Below, piece by piece: positions 1-6,811 of a stretch of DNA of 36,555 bases. The notes under the pieces are model-generated. The model saw only the letters and a program-made list of their open reading frames with translations, did no database searches and was not told the DNA's origin. A program made the position numbers and the translations under genes. The first letter of the stretch is position 1. Each line of letters starts with the position of its first letter. Origin of the DNA: a virus; the IMG/VR virus record IMGVR_UViG_3300020183_006548, positions 1 through 36,555 of that record, one strand, 5' to 3'.

Positions 1-217
1 TACCAAAAATGCCGTCAACAGATTGAACCCAAGTGGAATCTGCTGGTGAGTTTATTGTCAGAAACATTTGAACGCTGTCTTCAGTTGAATTTACAACTTC
101 AAATCCTGTGTTTCCAAAAGTAGGGTCAACAGGATGAGTTGTTGAACAAGTCTTCCATACGATTGCTCCTGCTATTACAAGACCAATTCCGATTAAAATT
201 TTTGTGATTTTTTTCAT
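1..217 (-). CDS. N-terminally anchored or exported protein, partial
   Basis: Leftward reading frame that starts with ATG at 217 and runs off the left edge, so only the first 72 residues are visible. The N-terminus (MKKITKILIGIGLVIAGAIV) is a short basic region followed by a hydrophobic stretch, which fits an uncleaved signal anchor or export signal. The rest is Ser/Thr/Asp rich with no catalytic motif that I recognise, and it contains VNSTEDSVQMFLTIN and a SVDGIFG ending. The start is preceded by an A-rich stretch without a Shine-Dalgarno, as elsewhere in the window. It lies downstream of, and probably in the same leftward unit as, the lipoprotein ending at 233. Function unknown. Confidence 0.7.
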   Translation of the reverse strand, partial: MKKITKILIGIGLVIAGAIVWKTCSTTHPVDPTFGNTGFEVVNSTEDSVQMFLTINSPADSTWVQSVDGIFG

Positions 218-232
218 AATTTTTATTTTTTT

Positions 233-1132
233 TTATGGTAAAGTTATTGTTCTAATATTACCATTTATGTTTAATGATGCTTGATTATCGCATCTGCCAT
301 CTCCGAAATTAAGAATACCAATCCAAGGACTAGGGTTAGAAAGATTTCTTCTTACAGTTTTAATTTGCCCTTTTACTATCCATCTACATGTGTTCTTTTT
401 TATGAGTGGTTCGATTATTTCTGAAGACCAACTTGTCGCTCTAAGTCCTCTTACAGATTGACCACTTGAATTACCAGTTTTCTTAAATATATCATCACGA
501 AGTATAGGTGTATGAGAACCTTCAATTTGTTCAATTGTTTTTGTTGAGTTCCATTCTACCACATCACCATTAGGATAACCTAATCTTCCACCAACAACTG
601 TTACCAACCATTTATGATTGTATTGTGGAGGGAATATCATAATTTGTACCGGATCAACTATATTTTTAATTTTGTACGTTCCTCCAACTGTGACGGAATC
701 AACACTATAATTAAGGAAATTTGTGACTGATTCTGCACCAGGAATCATCAATCTACATCCGTAAACAGTTTTTATTTGTCCCCTTCTCACCCTTCCGTCA
801 GGACCCATACAACCTGATTGTGGGAATGTAATTGTTACAATCATTGGAAATGCTTGAGGTGCCAATGGGCGTTCTATTCTAACTGTAAAACATCTCTGTG
901 CTGTGTCTAGACCATATTCTCTTCCAAAAATGCCTGAACCCATAACTCCTACCTCATCACTCATCCCCATCACATCATCAAAGACATGACTGAAAGATTG
1001 CTCTGAAAAGGCATCACCCTCAGAAGCAACTTGAGACAGTTCAATCTCTTTTTGTTCAACTATGTTTGTGTTTTCTTTTTTACAAGAAAAAAGTATTAGA
1101 GTAAAACCTAATAATAATAATAGTTTTTTCAT
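233..1132 (-). CDS. Bacteroidota-type lipoprotein
   Basis: About 299 residues. A start 13 codons further upstream is possible, but the internal ATG at 1132 gives a textbook lipoprotein signal (MKKLLLLLGFTLILFSC) with the lipobox Cys at residue 17, and it avoids overlap with the upstream gene ending at 1143. The mature part contains GCMGPDGRVRRGQIK followed by a predicted beta-rich segment (NYSVDSVTVGGTYKIKN). This pattern resembles large families of Bacteroidota cell-surface lipoproteins of unknown role. It is probably exported and lipid anchored in the host envelope. Its presence in a phage suggests a lysogeny- or infection-time surface modification gene, but that is inference. Confidence 0.8.
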   Translation of the reverse strand: MKKLLLLLGFTLILFSCKKENTNIVEQKEIELSQVASEGDAFSEQSFSHVFDDVMGMSDEVGVMGSGIFGREYGLDTAQRCFTVRIERPLAPQAFPMIVTITFPQSGCMGPDGRVRRGQIKTVYGCRLMIPGAESVTNFLNYSVDSVTVGGTYKIKNIVDPVQIMIFPPQYNHKWLVTVVGGRLGYPNGDVVEWNSTKTIEQIEGSHTPILRDDIFKKTGNSSGQSVRGLRATSWSSEIIEPLIKKNTCRWIVKGQIKTVRRNLSNPSPWIGILNFGDGRCDNQASLNINGNIRTITLP

Positions 1133-1142
1133 AGTTTTGATT

Positions 1143-1466
1143 TTAATTTTTTTTGTTTCTGTCGTTTCCAAAAATCAATTTTCCGTTAAAATATAAGGTA
1201 ATAATACTGAAACCAGCATCGTCAACTCTTTTTTTTAGGTTTTTAAATTGAAATTCGTCCTTTTTGTATTCCAAATCCCATTCTTGTGTCTTAAGATTCG
1301 GTTTTATTTTTTGAATGAATTTATCATTAGAAAGTGATTCGTGAATTGCTCTCGAACACATTGAACAAGTAACTCCACCTGTAGTGAATTTAATTTTATC
1401 TTGTCCAAAAGTAATAAATGGTAGTAAAAAAAATAAAAAAATTACTGCGGTTATAAATTTTTTCAC
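1143..1466 (-). CDS. Exported heavy-metal-associated (HMA-like) domain protein
   Basis: 107 residues. The N-terminus is a cleavable signal peptide (MKKFITAVIFLFFLLPFITF then GQ). It is followed by an HMA-like, ferredoxin-like fold with the metal-binding motif GVTCSMCSRAI (Cys34 and Cys37) and an end that matches the last strand of HMA domains (VDDAGFSIITLYFNGK). Such proteins bind Cu(I) or Zn(II), and small secreted HMA proteins are common in Bacteroidota. It lies 10 nt upstream of the lipoprotein gene on the same strand, so the two are probably co-transcribed. The role in a phage is unknown; it may be a host-derived accessory gene. Confidence 0.8.
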   Translation of the reverse strand: MKKFITAVIFLFFLLPFITFGQDKIKFTTGGVTCSMCSRAIHESLSNDKFIQKIKPNLKTQEWDLEYKKDEFQFKNLKKRVDDAGFSIITLYFNGKLIFGNDRNKKN

Positions 1467-1485
1467 TGTTTTATTTTTTTTATCA

Positions 1486-1722
1486 TTAATTTTTATTTAT
1501 TATGAATCTGAAAGAACGAAGTGGGTAGTGATTTAATTCTCGTTCAATACATTTACGATTACTTGTAATGTAATTACGATTTACCATCTCAACCGAATCC
1601 CAAAATTGGTTTATAAAAATTGGCGATGATAGTATCCGAGATGCATAATTCCCAATTTGAATTTTTTGTAAATCTAATTTGGGAGTTTTACGGACGAGTG
1701 TAATGCTTTTAGATTTAGTCAC
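1486..1722 (-). CDS. Small protein of unknown function
   Basis: 78 residues if translation begins at the GTG at 1722; no good ATG lies nearby. The protein is basic at both ends with no signal peptide, membrane segment or known motif (it ends LRSFRFIINKN). It lies between a 23-residue ORF (4 nt upstream) and the HMA gene, all leftward. The non-ATG start and lack of recognisable homology make it uncertain. It could be a real small phage gene or a chance ORF. Confidence 0.45.
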   Translation of the reverse strand: MTKSKSITLVRKTPKLDLQKIQIGNYASRILSSPIFINQFWDSVEMVNRNYITSNRKCIERELNHYPLRSFRFIINKN

Positions 1723-1725
1723 AAT

Positions 1726-1797
1726 TTATTTTTTACACCAACCAAAACATACTTTTCCAAAAGTAAGTTTGTTGATTAGATTACAGATGTGTTTCAT
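1726..1797 (-). CDS. Very small protein (23 aa)
   Basis: ATG at 1797, stop at 1726-1728. The peptide (MKHICNLINKLTFGKVCFGW then CKK) has three Cys and a C-terminal CFGWCKK that resembles small zinc-knuckle-like peptides found in phages. It is preceded 13 nt upstream by an ATATATTTATA box of the kind seen in front of likely late genes, which is the main reason for calling it. Function unknown. Confidence 0.4.
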   Translation of the reverse strand: MKHICNLINKLTFGKVCFGWCKK

Positions 1798-1810
1798 AGC
1801 TTAATATTAA

Positions 1811-1820
1811 TATAAATATA
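1811..1820 (-). promoter_or_regulatory. Candidate late promoter box (TATTTATA)
   Basis: On the minus strand this reads TATATTTATA, 13 nt upstream of the 23-aa ORF start at 1797. It matches the TATTTAT(T/A) box found in front of about fourteen other starts in this window. In DNA this AT rich a single match is weak evidence. Confidence 0.35.
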
Positions 1821-1835
1821 TCAAAAATAAATTAA

Positions 1836-1912
1836 TGGTGGACCAAGATGGATTCGAACCATCGACCTTCACATTATGAGTGTGCTGCTCTAACCTTCTG
1901 AGCTAATGGTCC
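1836..1912 (-). tRNA. tRNA-Met (CAT), CCA encoded
   Basis: The minus strand folds as a full cloverleaf: acceptor GGACCAT with TTGGTCC (one U-U at the inner pair), D arm TAGCTCAGAAGGTTAGAGC, anticodon loop CTCATAA, T arm GATGG-TTCGAAT-CCATC, discriminator A and an encoded CCA. The anticodon is CAT, so it is elongator Met or, if lysidine-modified, an Ile tRNA. It lacks the initiator features (GGG/CCC anticodon stem, 1-72 mismatch). It lies downstream of tRNA-Trp on the same strand. Confidence 0.95.
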
Positions 1913-1955
1913 GTTTAGGAAAGGAGAAGATGGTTGCGTGGACATCTCCTTTTAC

Positions 1956-2044
1956 GATTGGCATTACTCAGAGGTATTTACCCCAACTCAGATGATACTG
2001 ACTGATATACAATCTCTTGTCATCAGAATCACCATTCCCCAATC
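1956..2044. other. Possible structured RNA between two tRNAs
   Basis: An 89-nt stretch closed by GATTGG at 1956-1961 and CCAATC at 2039-2044. Inside are a GGTATTTACC palindrome and a GATGA/TCATC pair. It sits between tRNA-Trp and tRNA-Met in the leftward tRNA unit, so it could be the processed spacer or a decayed tRNA. There is no GGTTCGAATCC-like T arm, so it is not a functional tRNA. Confidence 0.25.
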
Positions 2045-2054
2045 AACCTATCTG

Positions 2055-2127
2055 CACGTACGGTAGGATTTGAACCCACAACTCCTGGGTTTGGAAGCCA
2101 GTACTCTACCAATTGAGCTACGCACGC
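2055..2127 (-). tRNA. tRNA-Trp (CCA)
   Basis: The minus strand gives acceptor GCGTGCG with CGTACGT (one G-U end pair), D arm TAGCTCAATTGGTAGAG, anticodon loop TTCCAAA (anticodon CCA) and T arm GTGGG-TTCAAAT-CCTAC. The innermost anticodon-stem pair is a C-C mismatch. The 3' CCA is not encoded; the discriminator G is followed by CAG. It is the first tRNA of a leftward pair with tRNA-Met. Confidence 0.93.
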
Positions 2128-2131
2128 TTGA

Positions 2132-2139
2132 CAAATATA
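2132..2139 (-). promoter_or_regulatory. Bacteroidota-type -7 box for the tRNA pair
   Basis: The minus strand reads TATATTTG, an exact match to the Bacteroidota -7 consensus TAnnTTTG, 4 nt upstream of the tRNA-Trp 5' end at 2127. No exact TTTG lies at the expected distance; the closest is ATTG about 21 nt upstream. Confidence 0.5.
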
Positions 2140-2172
2140 GGAAATACTTTTACAAAAATACAATTAGTAATA

Positions 2173-2180
2173 ATATTTAT
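2173..2180 (+). promoter_or_regulatory. Candidate late promoter box (ATATTTAT)
   Basis: ATATTTATG lies just before a 34-aa ORF beginning at 2185, with a strong terminator after the ORF. The box, ORF and terminator together make a self-contained transcription unit of about 160 nt. Confidence 0.4.
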
Positions 2181-2184
2181 GACT

Positions 2185-2289
2185 ATGAGTATAAGACAAG
2201 ATATATTGTGTCTTTTGGAGACAACATGTTTATATGAGAATTTGGTTGCAATGAGACGTGGAAAATCTCGAACCATAAACTATTTCTAA
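2185..2289 (+). CDS. Small basic protein (34 aa)
   Basis: ATG at 2185, TAA at 2287-2289. The peptide starts MSIRQDILCLLETTCLYENL and ends with the basic segment MRRGKSRTINYF. It is framed by an upstream ATATTTAT box (4 nt before the ATG) and a 9-bp-stem terminator 13 nt after the stop, which argues that this short region is deliberately transcribed. It has two Cys and no known motif. The alternative is a small RNA with an accidental reading frame; an imperfect hairpin (AGACA...TGTCT) covers the first codons. Confidence 0.45.
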   Translation: MSIRQDILCLLETTCLYENLVAMRRGKSRTINYF

Positions 2290-2302
2290 ATTGTGATATA
2301 CC

Positions 2303-2338
2303 AAAAGGGTCGAATAAAATTGACCCTTTTTTGTTTTT
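2303..2338 (+). terminator. Rho-independent terminator
   Basis: The 9-bp stem AAAAGGGTC/GACCCTTTT (2303-2311 and 2322-2330) has a 10-nt AT-rich loop and is followed by TTGTTTTT. It ends the small unit at 2173-2289 and insulates the HNH gene starting at 2374. Confidence 0.85.
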
Positions 2339-2373
2339 CAAAAATAAATAATATAATATTGTAAAAATTTGGA

Positions 2374-2862
2374 ATGAACGGAGTATTAGTGTTGAATTTT
2401 GACTACACCCCGTTGAATGTAACAACCATTCGACGAGGATTTGTTTTGGTAGATAAAGGGAAAGCAGAGATTGTCAAGTCTGACAAATCCCCAATTGTTA
2501 CAGGTTTTAAAACATATGTTCGTCCTTTGATTATTAGATTACTAAAATATATTAAACATTTCAGGAAAAACCTTCGCCCCAACAGAAATAGAATTTATAA
2601 GAGGGATAACCATCAATGTGTTTATTGTGGTTCAAGTAAACATCTAACCTTGGATCACGTAATTCCCAAATCACGAGGTGGAAAAAATGATTGGCAAAAC
2701 CTTGTTACCTCTTGTTTCAAATGTAACCTCAAAAAAGCTGATATGACTCCTGAAGAAGCAAAAATGTCTATGAGACACAAACCATTCGCCCCAACTTTGC
2801 TTGGTGAAAACGTGATTGTAAACAAGGTTTGGGATGACTTCCAAAAATCATTCATTTATTAA
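2374..2862 (+). CDS. HNH endonuclease
   Basis: 162 residues. The C-terminal half is a classical HNH domain with two zinc-knuckle Cys pairs: CVYCG (about residues 83-87), LTLDHVIPKSRGG with the metal-binding Asp-His, NLVTSCFKCN (second Cys pair) and a closing K. The N-terminal half (MNGVLVLNFDYTPLNV...) is the conserved non-catalytic part of the bacterial HNH family of about 160 aa that is widespread in free-living bacteria and phages. It is probably a DNA nickase/endonuclease. It stands alone rather than inside another gene, so it could be a free-standing homing endonuclease or a replication/packaging nuclease. Confidence 0.92.
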   Translation: MNGVLVLNFDYTPLNVTTIRRGFVLVDKGKAEIVKSDKSPIVTGFKTYVRPLIIRLLKYIKHFRKNLRPNRNRIYKRDNHQCVYCGSSKHLTLDHVIPKSRGGKNDWQNLVTSCFKCNLKKADMTPEEAKMSMRHKPFAPTLLGENVIVNKVWDDFQKSFIY

Positions 2863-2879
2863 CAAATAAAATTATAATT

Positions 2880-3194
2880 ATGAAAATGACCAGCAACACT
2901 AAAATAACAATTGGTTTTACAATATTGACCTTATTATTTTTGTGGGCTTACGTTGACCTAAAACGTGAAAAGGATTTAAACGAAAACACTCGTATTGAAG
3001 TTTTGGGTGGCGGAGATATTACTAAAGCAAATACAATTGATTCACTACAAAAGCTAATCGACTCCTTACACGCAGATTGTTTCCCTTGTCAAATCGAACT
3101 TGGAAGATATCAGGTGGCGTATGAAATTTTCATGAAAAGGAATCCTAAAGCCGCGTCTCAATACGGGACCATTATATCTGAAGAAACAGAATGA
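2880..3194 (+). CDS. Conserved phage membrane protein, single TM
   Basis: 104 residues. One N-terminal transmembrane helix (about residues 9-25, ITIGFTILTLLFLWAYV) is followed by a charged region and a possible coiled coil (TIDSLQKLIDSL). The C-terminus (ELGRYQVAYEIFMKRNPKAA) resembles a motif that I associate with T4-like phages of aquatic bacteria. Codon 1 and codon 3 are both Met, and either could start. It lies 17 nt downstream of the HNH gene and directly upstream of tRNA-Leu. Function unknown. Confidence 0.8.
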   Translation: MKMTSNTKITIGFTILTLLFLWAYVDLKREKDLNENTRIEVLGGGDITKANTIDSLQKLIDSLHADCFPCQIELGRYQVAYEIFMKRNPKAASQYGTIISEETE

Positions 3195-3201
3195 CTTAAT
3201 A

Positions 3202-3287
3202 CCTTGGTGGCGAAATAGGTATACGCGCAAGACTTAAAATCTTGTGGACCGAAAAAGTCCGTGCGGGTTCGACCCCCGCCCAAGGTA
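3202..3287 (+). tRNA. tRNA-Leu (TAA)
   Basis: 86 nt with a perfect 7-bp acceptor (ACCTTGG/CCAAGGT), anticodon loop with TAA, a class II variable arm (TGGACCGAAAAAGTCCG) and T arm GCGGG-TTCGACC-CCCGC. The discriminator is A; CCA is not encoded (CTG follows). It starts 7 nt after the preceding gene, so it is probably processed from the same transcript. Confidence 0.95.
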
Positions 3288-3360
3288 CTGAGTTTCCTCG
3301 AAGTCATGTCTGATCGTTAAGTACATTTATTTTGTAACACTATTTTATTATATTTCACCT

Positions 3361-5052
3361 ATGATTGTAATGGGAATGTCCGCCGGACACGATAGAGGGG
3401 CTGTATTAATTAAAGATGGAAAAATCTTGATTGGTATTACTCAATCTAGATTATCAAGAATTAAAAATGATGGTGGAAAATTTAGAAATGGTGGAGAGGG
3501 TTTGCCCTTACTGTGTATTGAGTATTGTCTCAACCACTATGGTTTAAATTATAACGACGTAGACCTATACGTCTATTCCTCTACTGAATTTTTTTCTAAT
3601 ATGGAGGATCAATTTGAACAACATTTGGGTCAATCTATCGAAAAACTCAAATTTATACCTCATCATTTAGCTCATGCTTTTTCATCTTTTTATTCTTCAG
3701 GTTTTAAAAAAAGTGCTGTAGTTGTTGCTGATGCAATGGGTAACACTATTGAGGAAACTAATTCATTTGGTCGAAGAAAAGAAAACTGGTATCCTAATGA
3801 AAACTTGCCAATTTTGCCCGAAGGTCATACATGGGGTGAGTCTGTCAGCATTTATAATTTTACAATGGACGGATATAAAGAAGTTTTCAAAAAGTGGCAA
3901 CCATTTCCACATCCTTTTAACACTGAAGGACAAGGATCACTTGGCACAATGTATGGAATGGGTACATATCAATTAGTTTATGACAAAGAAAAGAATTGGT
4001 GGTCGGCGGGAAAACTTATGGGATTAGCATCATACGCTGATAAAAAATTTGTAGATGAGCATCAACTTTCAGTTCAGGAACTTGACAACGATATTTCAAT
4101 AAAATTAATAGAATTCTATTCAGAGGTCAGATATTATAGTGATTTTTATCAAAGAGCTAACGTGGCTGGTCTGTACCAAAGGGAACAAGAACAATCTTCT
4201 TTGATTCTCGGAAGAATGGCAAAAAAACTCACAGGATCGGATAATATTTGTCTAGCTGGAGGATCGTTTCTAAATTGCAACTCCAATGAATTGATTATAA
4301 AATCAGAACTTTATAAGGATTGTTATTTTGTACCACCAGCAGATGACTCAGGTATTCCATTAGGTTGTGCTTGGTATGGTTATCAAAGCTTAGTAAAAAT
4401 GGACAAGACAACATTTTTGAGTCCATATTTGGGGAAGACATACTCTAAGGGAGAAATAATAGCCGAGATATTAAAATTTGAAGATTGTAAATATGAATAT
4501 TTTGAGGATTTTGATAAATTGACTGAAGTCGTATCCAATTATCTGTCAGAAAACAAAGTTGTTGGGTGGATGCAAGGGGGTTCTGAAATCGGTCCAAGAG
4601 CTTTGGGTAATAGGTCCATCTTAGCATCACCCCAAAAACCGTGGATGGAAAAAAATATCAATTTTCTAAAAGGTAGAGAGTGGTATAGACCTTTTGCTCC
4701 TGCGGTTCTTTATGATCATCAGTCAGACATATTTGAATCTGATGTCTTCTCACCATACATGCTTGTAACGACCACTGTAAAAGAAGAATGGAGAGACAAA
4801 ATACCTGCGGTAACGCACATTGATTACTCGTCAAGACACCAATCAGTTACACCCAAAACTAATCAAAGGTTTTATAAATTGTTACAAAAATTCTTTGATA
4901 AAACAGGTGTACCCGTTCTTTTAAATACAAGTTTTAATGGTCCTGATGAACCAATTATTGAAACTCCATCCGATGCATTGAAAACTTTCCTCGATAGAAA
5001 ATTAGATATCTTGGTGATTGGAGACTATTTGATTACAAGGAAAATTTTTTGA
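3361..5052 (+). CDS. Carbamoyltransferase, NodU/CmcH family
   Basis: 563 residues, the family's usual length. The N-terminal Kae1-like (ASKHA) domain contains HHLAHA (residues 101-106) and the ADAMGN segment near 123. A middle LAGGSFLNCN motif follows, and the C-terminal YrdC-like half carries GSEIGPRALGNRSI, REWYRPFAPAV and NTSFNGPDEPI. The family transfers a carbamoyl group from carbamoyl phosphate, through a carbamoyl-adenylate, to a sugar hydroxyl (Nod factors, antibiotics). The substrate here is unknown; the GT17-like glycosyltransferase at 10.5 kb suggests a glycan, and some phages use such enzymes on modified DNA bases. A weak TATATTTC box lies 4 nt before the ATG. No truncation is seen. 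Confidence 0.95.
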   Translation: MIVMGMSAGHDRGAVLIKDGKILIGITQSRLSRIKNDGGKFRNGGEGLPLLCIEYCLNHYGLNYNDVDLYVYSSTEFFSNMEDQFEQHLGQSIEKLKFIPHHLAHAFSSFYSSGFKKSAVVVADAMGNTIEETNSFGRRKENWYPNENLPILPEGHTWGESVSIYNFTMDGYKEVFKKWQPFPHPFNTEGQGSLGTMYGMGTYQLVYDKEKNWWSAGKLMGLASYADKKFVDEHQLSVQELDNDISIKLIEFYSEVRYYSDFYQRANVAGLYQREQEQSSLILGRMAKKLTGSDNICLAGGSFLNCNSNELIIKSELYKDCYFVPPADDSGIPLGCAWYGYQSLVKMDKTTFLSPYLGKTYSKGEIIAEILKFEDCKYEYFEDFDKLTEVVSNYLSENKVVGWMQGGSEIGPRALGNRSILASPQKPWMEKNINFLKGREWYRPFAPAVLYDHQSDIFESDVFSPYMLVTTTVKEEWRDKIPAVTHIDYSSRHQSVTPKTNQRFYKLLQKFFDKTGVPVLLNTSFNGPDEPIIETPSDALKTFLDRKLDILVIGDYLITRKIF

Positions 5053-5066
5053 AATAGTTTTTTTAC

Positions 5067-5093
5067 AAAAAAAAGAGGGTGATTAACACCCTC
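5067..5093 (-). terminator. Rho-independent terminator of the leftward virion operon
   Basis: The stem GAGGGTG/CACCCTC (5075-5081 and 5087-5093) has a 5-nt loop. Read leftward it is followed by eight T (5067-5074). It lies 67 nt past the stop at 5160, and no U tract follows on the plus strand, so it mainly serves the leftward genes 7843-5160. Confidence 0.85.
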
Positions 5094-5159
5094 CTTAAGA
5101 TCAAAAATACCTCCCTTAATTTTCACCCATTTATAATCAAAGGTCGTTAACCTGTGATA

Positions 5160-5852
5160 TCAACTTGTGGCTACTGCTGGTTTCGGTGGTGTTTGATTAA
5201 TTGCATTTAATATTTGTGTTCCTTTTGAAGTTGCGCTCGAGAAAAATCCACAGATTAAACCTGAGAATTGGTCACCTAGTTTTTTTCCAAAATCACTATT
5301 TTCCATTGTCTCAAACAAGGCATTTCTTACAAAGTCCATTGCTGTTCCCGTCACACCATATTGCCTCTGTAATTTTACAAGGATTGCTTCTAATACAGCC
5401 TGTCCCATGTTTGCGGCGAGAGCTTTACAATCTGAGAACGATTCCAAAACCTTTTTGGGGTTCCTCACAAAGAAAAATGTTATTGCATCAGCTATGAATC
5501 CTGAAGCACCCATTTTCTTCAAGAAAGATGAGATCATCGCTTCGAATATAGTCTCAAATCCTGAGGAAAAAGTGGTTCCGAATATTTTACCTAAAAGATT
5601 TGAAAGACTTTGTTCGTTAATCAAGTTATCATCTACTCCAAGTTTCTTGAGATAATATACTTCTTGCATAAATGGAACACCTATCTCCCATTGTCTTTCG
5701 AATGTTAAATTTTTAAAGTTTCCAAAATCGGGTGTAGATTCTAAAAGAGTTATTAATCTTGATTGAACAATTTTTGATTCAATTAATCTATTCTCTTTTT
5801 GTTTTTTTGCCTCTAAAAGAGACTTTCTAATATCTTTTTTTAAATTTTTCAT
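5160..5852 (-). CDS. Virion-like protein with leader containing prohead-protease-like sites
   Basis: 230 residues. The N-terminus is a basic amphipathic helix with two (L/I)xE-small sites, SLLEAKK and RLIESK, resembling the capsid-targeting leaders of T4 internal proteins. The body is mostly helical with two amphipathic or weakly hydrophobic segments around residues 90-130 (FSSGFETIFEAMISSFLKK and FIADAITFFFV) and a C-terminal hydrophobic patch (FSGLICGFFSS). I recognise this as a recurring gene in T4-like phages of Bacteroidota, without known function. It is the last gene of a leftward operon that ends at the terminator 67 nt further on; the gap to the upstream gene is 3 nt. Confidence 0.85.
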   Translation of the reverse strand: MKNLKKDIRKSLLEAKKQKENRLIESKIVQSRLITLLESTPDFGNFKNLTFERQWEIGVPFMQEVYYLKKLGVDDNLINEQSLSNLLGKIFGTTFSSGFETIFEAMISSFLKKMGASGFIADAITFFFVRNPKKVLESFSDCKALAANMGQAVLEAILVKLQRQYGVTGTAMDFVRNALFETMENSDFGKKLGDQFSGLICGFFSSATSKGTQILNAINQTPPKPAVATS

Positions 5853-5855
5853 ATC

Positions 5856-6806
5856 TTAAAATGATGGTAATTGATCGAGTCTGTAAACTCTCCTTTCATT
5901 ATCTTGTCTTATATTTCCAATCTGCTTGAACTTTTTCATACCAAGTATGTTTTTAGCGTTTTCTTCATTTCCGCTAAGCCATCTCAATTGGTCTTTACTG
6001 TTGGGACTCAGATTTCTCATGTTTTTTCTATAACATCCGTAGATAGTTTTTTTAATTTCATCTAACTCTTTTGGATCTTGTGTTTTTGCAAATTGTGCCA
6101 TTTCGAAATATGAGTTAATCAGTCCTTCACAAGCAACTTTATTAAAATCAGTTTTAGCCCTTTCCAACTGATCCTTCAATCCTTGACTTAGAGTTGAGGG
6201 TGTTGGATCGGCTTGATTGGTTGTTTTTGTGGTTGTTGTTGTGGTTGCAGTTACTTGAGAAGTTGGTACTTTAGGTATGTTTCCACCTTTCCTATAAACA
6301 AAAAAATTATCATCAGTAAACCCAGTAAACCATTTACTATATTTCAATAAACTTGTTTGTCCTGAAGTCGGGTTCTTTAGATCTTCTCTAGTGAAAGTTC
6401 CGTCTTCAATTTCTACTTCTGAGGGTACAGGTTTTGTAAACCAACCACCGTTTTCAGGCTTACCAATAATTTTCAATACGTCTAATTGGTATCTATCCAA
6501 TGGTGTTTCAGGTACAACATTCATAGCATCACATACCCAAGGATGTGATTTACCACTTTTAAGATTCTTAAGAGTTCCATCGGCGTAAAAAAGGAACACA
6601 GTTCCATCTTTGGTGCCCTTTCCCGCTACGACATCTTTACCTGTAGCCGCTTCTTTTCTCAATGATGGGTATTTTTGGTCCTTTCCACCTGTCAATGGAA
6701 CGAACCACTTGTATTTTGCAATACATCCAGCATCAATTGCCCTTTTCAATTTATCTAAATCAGTACCTGTATTAGGTTGAGGTTGTTCAAATATGTTCTT
6801 TTTCAT
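5856..6806 (-). CDS. Virion-like protein with Thr-rich linker
   Basis: 316 residues. It begins MKKNIFEQPQPN, then has a region with repeated Gly/Lys (residues 30-100), an acidic central part, a Thr/Pro linker (around 190-207, TATTTTTTKTTNQ) and a helical C-terminal domain with three Cys (ACEGLINSYFEMA and IYGCYRKN). The linker implies two separately folded parts. No catalytic motif is recognised. It is the third gene of the leftward operon, with short gaps of 5 nt upstream and 3 nt downstream, and is probably produced late with its neighbours. Confidence 0.8.
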   Translation of the reverse strand: MKKNIFEQPQPNTGTDLDKLKRAIDAGCIAKYKWFVPLTGGKDQKYPSLRKEAATGKDVVAGKGTKDGTVFLFYADGTLKNLKSGKSHPWVCDAMNVVPETPLDRYQLDVLKIIGKPENGGWFTKPVPSEVEIEDGTFTREDLKNPTSGQTSLLKYSKWFTGFTDDNFFVYRKGGNIPKVPTSQVTATTTTTTKTTNQADPTPSTLSQGLKDQLERAKTDFNKVACEGLINSYFEMAQFAKTQDPKELDEIKKTIYGCYRKNMRNLSPNSKDQLRWLSGNEENAKNILGMKKFKQIGNIRQDNERRVYRLDQLPSF

Positions 6807-6811
6807 AGAAA

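Noticed and set aside
1956-2044. A sixth tRNA
   Set aside because: There is no T arm, no fitting D arm and no anticodon loop in the stem-closed region.
2183-2425. Leftward 80-aa open frame
   Set aside because: It spans a strong terminator and the start of the HNH gene on the other strand, and its residues look like a translated hairpin.
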